A DNA stretch of 64,000 nt, taken from assembly GCA_947359465.1 (NCBI GenBank), contig OX375883.1, forward strand, positions 96,360,293 to 96,424,292, written 5' to 3'. The notes beneath the pieces were generated by a model that did no database searches, had not been told where the DNA came from, and saw only the letters and a program-made list of their open reading frames with translations. Each line of letters starts with the position of its first letter. The stretch's first letter is position 1. The position numbers and the translations under genes are program-made. Shown piece after piece: positions 63,153-64,000 of the stretch. This DNA comes from Metellina segmentata. Taxonomy: Eukaryota > Arthropoda > Arachnida > Araneae > Tetragnathidae.

Positions 63153-64000
63153 CTGAAATGGACATGCAAAATTATTGATCGCCTGGTAAGACTCGTTTAC
63201 ATTTGTCCGTCAGTCAGGACCCGTCCAACCAATGAGCGACGAGAACGGGAAGGGTTAAAACTTGTCGATCAATCCCGTTCTCGATGCTCATTGGTTTGGC
63301 GGGTCCTACAACGGAGAGCAGATTCGGACAGACGAGACGTACTAGTATACTACACCGCAGTGGTTGAGTGGTTAGTGCAATAGAGGAAATATAAAAGCAA
63401 GAATGAGTCCAGGATCAAGTGGACGAAACTAGTTGCCCAGGTGCATAATTATATTCCGTATTATGCAACACAACTCCAAGCAATTGCAATTGTTCTGCAA
63501 GCATTTCGTCCTAATTTTGAAAACTGCAGTAGATTAAAAAAACAGACGTAAAACACAATTTTTGGCGCAATGTATACTACATATTGAAATAAAACATGAA
63601 AATTAATTAACATACTTTATTTAAAACCAAGGCCTACTTTCAGAATTTGCAATTCTGTCGATAATTTTTAAAGTTAAATATTTTGTCATTGATATAGAAG
63701 ATGTGTTATTTATAAAGTGTTTGTGGTCATTTGGGCGGTGTAGGGTGGTTGTTCCGAAGCTAGAAAAGAAAATAAAGGTGGGGGTTAAGGAGCGCACTTT
63801 GCACTGCAGAACATCGTAACTTATGATTAAAAAAAAGCTGGCAAAAATTTTGATAAAATTAAGGACAAAATTGTTCTGCTAAAACTTGTTTGTCCTGCGA
63901 CGTGCGTAACAGTTTTAAACACTTTCTGCTCCTGGGACTAGTTGCAATGTGATCCTCAGTACGTATTCATACCTAGCACCTTAGTTGCCTAAATGTAGAC
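63153..64000 (-). other. AOAH intron reaching the right edge
   Basis: No further AOAH exon could be recognised. It includes the hairpin at 63216-63307 and a tRNA-Ser-like stretch (GCAGTGGTTGAGTGGTTAGTG at 63358-63378) with no box B at the expected distance. Confidence 0.5.
63216..63307. repeat. 92-bp fold-back with 35-bp arms
   Basis: AGGACCCGTCCAACCAATGA and the following bases to 63250 are complementary to 63273-63307 with about four mismatches, around a 22-base loop. Each arm contains ACCAATGAGC and CGAGAACGGGA. Confidence 0.85.

Overview
This window reads as nuclear DNA of an animal, most likely an arthropod and probably a spider. It is AT-rich, its protein genes are split into tiny exons by GT/AG introns of several kb, and it is packed with Tc1/mariner, hAT-type, BEL/Pao, LINE, Polinton-type and tRNA-derived SINE sequence. 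The animal assignment rests on directly readable genes (NEDD8, AOAH, U6 snRNA, C2H2 zinc fingers). The spider guess is inference from the look of the Tc1 and SINE families.

Layout. 1-8.7 kb: repeats only (LINE fragments, a SINE family, nested DNA transposons). 8.77-10.34 kb (+): a single-exon gene for a C2H2 protein with 13 intact zinc fingers, followed by decayed fingers that include a perfect 105-bp tandem duplication. 10.7-23.5 kb: gene-poor sequence with a hAT relic that split a SINE, a duplicated repeat block, a Polinton-type polymerase relic and a Tc1 pseudogene. 23.59-23.70 kb (+): a complete U6 snRNA gene with a Pol III type-3 style promoter and a long T terminator. 24-28.6 kb: Tc1, hAT and BEL/Pao remains.

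28.83-51.24 kb (+): a complete five-exon NEDD8 gene, 84 codons spread over 22.4 kb. Its introns carry a nested transposon pair, hAT-type elements and a 3.2-kb palindromic element with a SINE in one arm only. 53.73-63.15 kb (-): the last four exons of an acyloxyacyl hydrolase (AOAH) gene whose 5' part lies beyond the right edge; the two genes converge. The AOAH introns hold SINEs, a dispersed repeat carrying a CRE palindrome and GNA-capped hairpins, a mariner-type relic nested in another element, and a CATCGATG-rich MITE ending 12 bp from a splice donor.

The genes do not form a pathway: U6 acts in splicing, NEDD8 is a protein modifier, AOAH is a lipid-A deacylase and the zinc-finger protein is a presumed DNA-binding regulator. 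I found no convincing new multigene system. The most unusual content is in the architecture of the mobile elements, several of which have readable target-site duplications, empty sites or nesting order.
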